This document shows positions 58,929-64,000 of a stretch of DNA of 64,000 bases, one piece after another. The stretch is from Craterostigma plantagineum (lineage: Eukaryota > Streptophyta > Magnoliopsida > Lamiales > Linderniaceae): the NCBI GenBank assembly GCA_027422505.1, contig JAPQWV010001561.1, positions 1 to 64,000 on the forward strand, in the 5' to 3' direction. The stretch's first letter is position 1. Each line of letters starts with the position of its first letter. The translations under genes and the position numbers were made by a program. The notes beneath the pieces were generated by a model. That model saw only the letters and a program-made list of their open reading frames with translations. It had not been told where the DNA came from and searched no databases.

Positions 58929-60060
58929 TTAGCTCCGGGTGGTATCGAGGAGGTGGATGGTTTCTTTTTCGAGCGCCTCGATGTCACCGCCATAGTAATG
59001 CTTGAGTCGGTGCCCGTTCACCTTGAAGGTCCCCTTCTCCGGATGTGTGATCTTGACAGTTCCGTATGGAAATGCTCGGGTCACCGTAAATGGTCCAGAC
59101 CATCTCAATTTCAGTTTACCAGGAAACAGCCGCAGACGCGAGTTGTAAAGCAAGACCTGGTCGCCTTCTTGAAATTCCCATTTCATGATTTTACGATCAT
59201 GATACAACTTCGTACGCTCCTTGTAGAGGCGAGTATTCTCGTACGCCAGCTGCCTCCATTCGTCGAGCTCGTTGATCTGTAAGTTTTGCTTTTCACCTGC
59301 AAGATTCAAATCAAAATTTAGTTTTTTTAGCGCGCAATACGCTTTGTGTTCGACGGGTAAATGACAAGACTTCCCGTAAACAAGTCTATAGGGCGTAGAT
59401 CCGATAGGTGTCTTGTATGCTGTCCGGTATGCCCATAATGCGTCGTTTAACTTGTTTGGCCAATCTCGCCTATGGTGCTCCACGGTCTTCTCTAGTATGC
59501 GCTTCAGATCCCTGTTTACAACCTCCACTTGGCCGCTCGCTTGAGGATGGTATGCAGTAGTAACACTACGTTTCACGCCGTATTTCTCGAGCATCCTTGC
59601 AAATTGGCTGTTACAGAAGTGCGTACCTTTGTCGCTAATAATGCAACGAGGTGAGCCAAAACGTGAAAATAAAGCTTTTAAAAATTTAATGACTACCCTA
59701 GCATCATTAGTAGGTACCGCTTGCGCTTCCACCCCTTTTGATACATAATCAACCGCAACTAGGATATATCGATTCTTGAAAGATGTAGGAAATGGACCCA
59801 TAAAATCAATGCACCATACGTCAAATATTTCACATACAAGAATGAAATTCTGATGCATTTCATTGCGCTTAGAGATATTACCTGTCCGTTGGCTCCTATC
59901 GCACATTTCTACATACCTTTGCGCGTCCTTGACAATTGTGGGCCAGCAGAATCCACATTCTAGTACCATTTATGCGGTTCGGTTGCCTCCATAATGCCCT
60001 ACGCACAGTCCCGTGTGGCAATGTCCCAAGATATCGATTGTTTCAGGGAAGGTTACGCAG
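58929..60060 (-). pseudogene. Gypsy B integrase
   Basis: The zinc region has [17 protein letters not shown], then [19 protein letters not shown]. The catalytic core has [10 protein letters not shown] (Asp), [12 protein letters not shown] (Asp) and [20 protein letters not shown] (Glu). A C-terminal basic region follows, ending at 58929. A stop codon at 59970-59972 separates the HH and CC parts in the same frame, so the integrase is interrupted. Confidence 0.9.
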
Positions 60061-61892
60061 CGCCTGATTATGTTATCCGCACAAATCCTAAATAGATAAG
60101 GATCATCCCAAAAGTAATACTTCAAGTCCGAGAAGAATTTCTTCCTCTGGTGACTCGTGTATCCCCTTGGTAAGATCCTAGCTACAAGATAGTTAGCAAT
60201 ATCTGCATACCACAGAAGTGCATTAGGTACCTCATGTATAGCGTAAAGGTGTTCATCGGGAAAGTAATCTTGGATCGTCTCCTCTTTTGTAACCTCGCAG
60301 GGTGTCTCTTCTAGTCTCGACAAGTGGTCTGCGGCAAGATTCTCCGTTCCCTTTTGGTCGTGAAACTCCACGTCGAACTCTTGGAGTAGTAGAATCCATT
60401 GGATCGGCCTTGGCTTTGCATCCGGCTTCGCAAAGAGATGCTTAATGGCCGAATGATCCATGTAGATGATGACCTTCGATAGGATAAGATATTGATGGAA
60501 CTTGTCGATTGCAAACACGACTGCAAGCAATTCCTTCTCGAAGGTAGTATAATTTGATTGCGCCTCATTTAGAGTCTTGCTTGCATAGTGTATCGGCTGG
60601 AAATATTTTTCCCGTCGCTGCCCCAAAACTGCACCTACTGCAAAATCACTAGCATCGCACATTACTTCGAACGGTAGCCTCCAATCCGGAGCTACCATGA
60701 CGGGAGCATTAATAAGCTTATCCTTGAGTAAAGTAAAAGCATTCATACAATCAGTTGTAAACTCATAAGGTACATCTTTTTCTAGCAAACGAGTTAAAGG
60801 TCTAGCAATTTTAGAAAAATCTTTAAATCTACGATAAAAACCAACATGTCCTAAGAAACTTCTAATTGCTTTTACCGACGAGACTGGAGGTAATCGTTCA
60901 ATAGTTTCTATTTTTGCTCTATCTACCTCAATTCCTCTAGCCGATATCTTATAACCTAAAACGATACCTTCTCTAACCATAAATGACATTTTTCCCAATT
61001 TAGCACAGGGTTCGTTTCCTCGCATCGTTTAAGTACCGCCTTAAGATTGGAAAGACATACTTCAAATGAGTTACCAAAAATCGAAAAGTCATCCATGAAT
61101 ACCTCCATTCCTTTACCGATTAATTTGTCGAAAATGGCCATCATGCACCGTTGGAAGGTAGCCGGGGCATTGCACAGTCCGAAAGGCATCCGCCGATATG
61201 CAAAGGTTCCGAATGGGCACGTAAAAGTTGTTTTCTCTTGATCTTCTGGTGCAATCGGAATCTGCAAGTAACCTGAAAGACAATCAAGAAAACAATAGAA
61301 TTCATGACCGGATAAACGCTCAAGCATTTGATCAATGAACGATAAAGGAAAGTGATCTTTTCGCGTTGCGTCGTTTAATTTTCGGTAGTCAATGCACACT
61401 CGCCACCCTGCAATGCTCCTTGTTGGAATGAGTTCGTTTTTCTCGTTAGTTACCACTGTCATTCCTCCCTTCTTCGGCACCACTTGAACTGGGCTTACCC
61501 GTGCGCTGTCTGAGATCGGATATATGACTCTCCGCATCAAGTAGCTTTATTTCCTCTGCTTTTACTACCTCCTTCATGTTCGGGTTTAGACGCCTTTGAT
61601 GTTGCACCACAGGCTTGAACTCGTTTTCCATCAGAATCCTATGCATGCAGAAGGTCGGGCTGATTCCTCGAGTATCTGATATCTTCCATGCGAGCGCCTT
61701 CTTATGCTCCCTTAACAGGTTTAGGAGCATGATTTTCTGTTCCATCTCCAAATTTGATGCTATGATCACTGGAAGTTTTGAATCGTCCTCCAGAAATGCA
61801 TACTCCAAGTGATCGGGCAATTGTTTGAGTTCCAGCTTTGGTGGATCTTCAGTTGAACATTTTTCTTTTTCTTCTTCTTTGCTTGGGTGCAC
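60061..61892 (-). pseudogene. Gypsy B reverse transcriptase and RNase H
   Basis: RT words are RVCIDYRKLNDATRKDHFPL, IPIAPEDQEKTTFTCPFGTF and FMDDFSIFG (the catalytic pair). RNase H words are [20 protein letters not shown] and DHLSRLEE. Frame changes occur near 60960-61025 and 61446-61540, so the polyprotein is not continuous. Confidence 0.9.
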
Positions 61893-62037
61893 CTCGATGA
61901 CAGGTTTCGCCTATTCTTCGTCTGCGCCTATTTGGCCAACCTCAAAAGATAGTTCATGCCTTGGCTCTTCAATCTCTGCTAATCCTGACGTCGAAGCAAA
62001 TGTTTCTAGTTGTGATAGTCCCTGCAATGATAAAAAG

Positions 62038-62440
62038 TCATTCCATGCATCTATGTAAAAGCACTATATCGTCTAATTTTTCAGAATTTTTCATGGATTC
62101 GGTCATATCGAATGTGACTTTTTCGCCATCTATAGTTAACGTCAATGTTCCGTTACGAACATCGACCATTGTTCCTCCAGTAGCGAGAAATGGCCTACCC
62201 AATATTAGAGGAATATTTTTATCCTCCTCCATATCGAGAATAACAAAGTCTGCAGGTTTTATAAATTTTTCGACTTTAACCAGCACATCTTCTATGATAC
62301 CCCTAGGATACTTAACAGATCTATCCGCTAATTGTAAACTCATCCTAGTGGGTTTGGATTCTCCTAAACCAAGTCGTTTAAACATAGAATAAGGCATCAA
62401 ATTAATACTTGCTCCTAAATGCCTTACTTACGACTAAATC
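62038..62440 (-). pseudogene. Gypsy B aspartic protease region
   Basis: MPYSMFKRLGLGE, VEKFIKPADFVILDMEED and PLILGRPFLATGG are typical of the gypsy protease. The expected active-site triad before MPYS is damaged: the reading is LGASINL preceded by a short deletion and a frame change, and the catalytic Asp is not present. Confidence 0.75.
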
Positions 62441-64000
62441 GCCTATTAAACATAGTATAGTAAAACTCCCTGGGTCCTTAAGCTTTTTCGGTAGCTTGTT
62501 CTGTAGAATGGCAGAGCACTCTCCACGCAACTCAACGGTGGAAACGTCTTCAAGCTTGCGCTTGTTCGTGATAAGATCCTTCAAAAAGTTTGCCCAAGGA
62601 GGCATCTGCGCAAGGGCATCAACAAGTGGTAAATTAATATGTAATTGTTTAAAAATAGCGAGAAATTTACCAAATTGATCATCAACGATTTCCCGTTTAA
62701 GCCTTGCTGGGTAAGGAGTTTTTGGTTGATACGCCTTGACAGGTGGCTTAGACACAATCTCCTCTTGTTTGTCGGACTCGCTGCTCGGTTGCGTGGGTTC
62801 AACGTTCTTCTTCGTTTTCTGCACTTCCTCGAGCTCTCTCCCGTTACGAAGTGTCACCGCCTTTACATGGTGGTCCTTTGGATTGGTCTCGGTGTAACTT
62901 GGCAACGATCCGGAAGGACGTTGTTGGATTGATTCGGCAATCTGCCGAACTTGCTTCTCTAAGGCCCGTAGGGAAGACTCGGTGTTGTGCAACCGTGCGA
63001 TTATCCAAGCGAGAGTCGAGCTTTCCCATTAGCTTCTCGAGCATTTCCTCGAGCTTATCAACGCTATTATACGAGGTGGGCTCAGCATTTGCGCCATGGT
63101 ATCCTTGCGTTCTTTGGTTTTGAAATCCTGGTGGAGCTTGTTGTTGATTACCGTAGGCCAAGTTCGGATGAACTCGGTTCGGGACGTAGCTTCGTTGGCC
63201 TTGATAGTTACCCATGTACTCGACTTGCTCCATCGAAATAGTGGCTGGACAACGGGTTGCGTCGTGACTTTCGCGACATGTTTTAATTTCTAAATTTCTT
63301 ATTGCTATTGTTATCTTTATTTTGTTGTCTAGTTACGTGAACGCTCGTGCATGACCCGAAGGAATCCCTCGCGACCAATCGCTGAAGGAGACCCGTAGAT
63401 CGAAAGAACGTTCCGACATAACCTACGAGAAAACGCAAGGCGAGTCGAAATGGCGACTCAAGATCGTGATGTTATGCCGCTTGTAGCTAGAGAGCCTCCA
63501 ATGAGAGAGCTGTGGAGAAACAACACCGTAGGGTCGGTCGGCTCAGCGATAGTCCTTCCTCAAATTTGCGTATGCATAAGGAGGTGGTGCAGCTGCGGGA
63601 GTCTTCGGGAAAGATTGCACCTGCGCAGCATTAACAACCGGCTTTGTTGTTAGCGTATGTAATATCAATGTTTGCATTTGGAGGTTGTTAGCTGCGATTT
63701 GCTGTTGGAGTGTGTCAAACTCGGCATTTATCGCGGTTGCATTATCGACATCGTACATCCCTGGTGGTTTGCCTCTATTGCTAGAACTCCCGCGCCGGAA
63801 GCTATTTGCGCTATATTCTTCGATCCGATTCCAGCCTTCCGTTGCGCTTAAATTGCATAAGCCTCCATTGCATGCCCCGTCAAATAGTTGCACAGTGATA
63901 TCATTCAACGACTCATGAAACCGCTGAATCAATTCGCTCTTCGTCATACCATGTTGCGGGAAGCGATTCAGAAGCATCTTGAAACGCGTCCATACGTCGT
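62402..64000 (-). pseudogene. Gypsy B gag, open to the right edge
   Basis: The C-terminal gag has words FPQHGMTKSELIQRFHESL and a QTLILHTL segment near 63650-63700. A Gln/Pro-rich linker and a basic segment before the protease (KQLHINLPLVDALAQMPPWA) follow. The pieces at 63543-63977, 62844-63233 and 62402-62992 are in different frames. The N-terminus lies beyond the window. Confidence 0.8.

Larger units (their letters stand above)
55695..64000 (-). mobile_element. Gypsy copy B (Athila/Tat-like), 5' end outside window
   Basis: This is a minus-strand element with gag (right edge), protease, RT, RNase H, integrase, a roughly 1.5-kb non-coding spacer (57390-58928) and the 3' LTR. The integrase lacks an obvious chromodomain, and the gag and IN words fit the Athila/Tat lineage. 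Several stops and frame changes show that it is inactive, but it is better preserved than copy A. Confidence 0.88.

Noticed and set aside
61961..62392. Plus-strand frame of 143 residues
   Set aside because: It is antisense to the gypsy protease region.

Overview
The window looks like gene-sparse nuclear DNA from a eudicot. The genes are plant-specific or plant-type (a plastid FatB thioesterase, a SWEET sugar carrier, a plant MORC ATPase). Introns are short and GT-AG. The intergenic DNA is AT-rich and packed with plant transposon types: MULE, hAT, Stowaway, Ty1/copia, and Athila/Tat-like Ty3/gypsy. An asterid origin is possible, but the species cannot be read from the sequence. All exon joints were called by eye from splice sites, reading phase and protein-family knowledge; no search was run.

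Genes in order: SEC61G (minus, 1464-1778); a FatB-type acyl-ACP thioesterase (minus, 6718-8807, six exons); a DEK-domain chromatin protein (plus, 13163-17012, eleven exons); a MORC GHKL ATPase (plus, 24026-29125, twenty coding exons, 790 codons); a clade-III-like SWEET carrier whose exon 2 is one base short, so it is broken or misread (minus, 46475-47904); and TIM8 (minus, 50118-51154, two exons). These genes do unrelated jobs (ER translocation, plastid fatty-acid release, chromatin, silencing, sugar efflux, mitochondrial import), and nothing suggests that they work as a cluster.

Mobile DNA: two about 3.8-kb elements (1998-5859 and 19931-23707) share terminal inverted repeats, carry 9-bp target duplications with one mismatch, and are filled with tandem repeats rich in a TAACA motif. 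They have no recognisable gene, and each sits 220-320 bp upstream of a gene start. I consider this the most novel item in the window. Other elements are a near-complete MULE transposon with a frame-broken transposase and CpG-rich subterminal motifs (29202-32342), three MULE-like foldback elements, a long-arm hairpin MITE (36058-36430), a hAT element with a perfect 8-bp duplication (36931-37861), a Stowaway MITE (49735-49999), and a copia element with both LTRs and a perfect CCTCG duplication (39175-43652).

A family of about 1-kb solo LTRs that begin TGCTAG and end CCTAACA occurs four times. One copy is inserted in inverted orientation inside another, which creates a 1.8-kb palindrome just downstream of the SWEET gene. 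From about 53.2 kb to the right edge lies a gypsy copy interrupted within its reverse transcriptase by a second gypsy element. The 3' LTR of the second element can be delimited at 55695-57374, and its 5' end lies outside the window.
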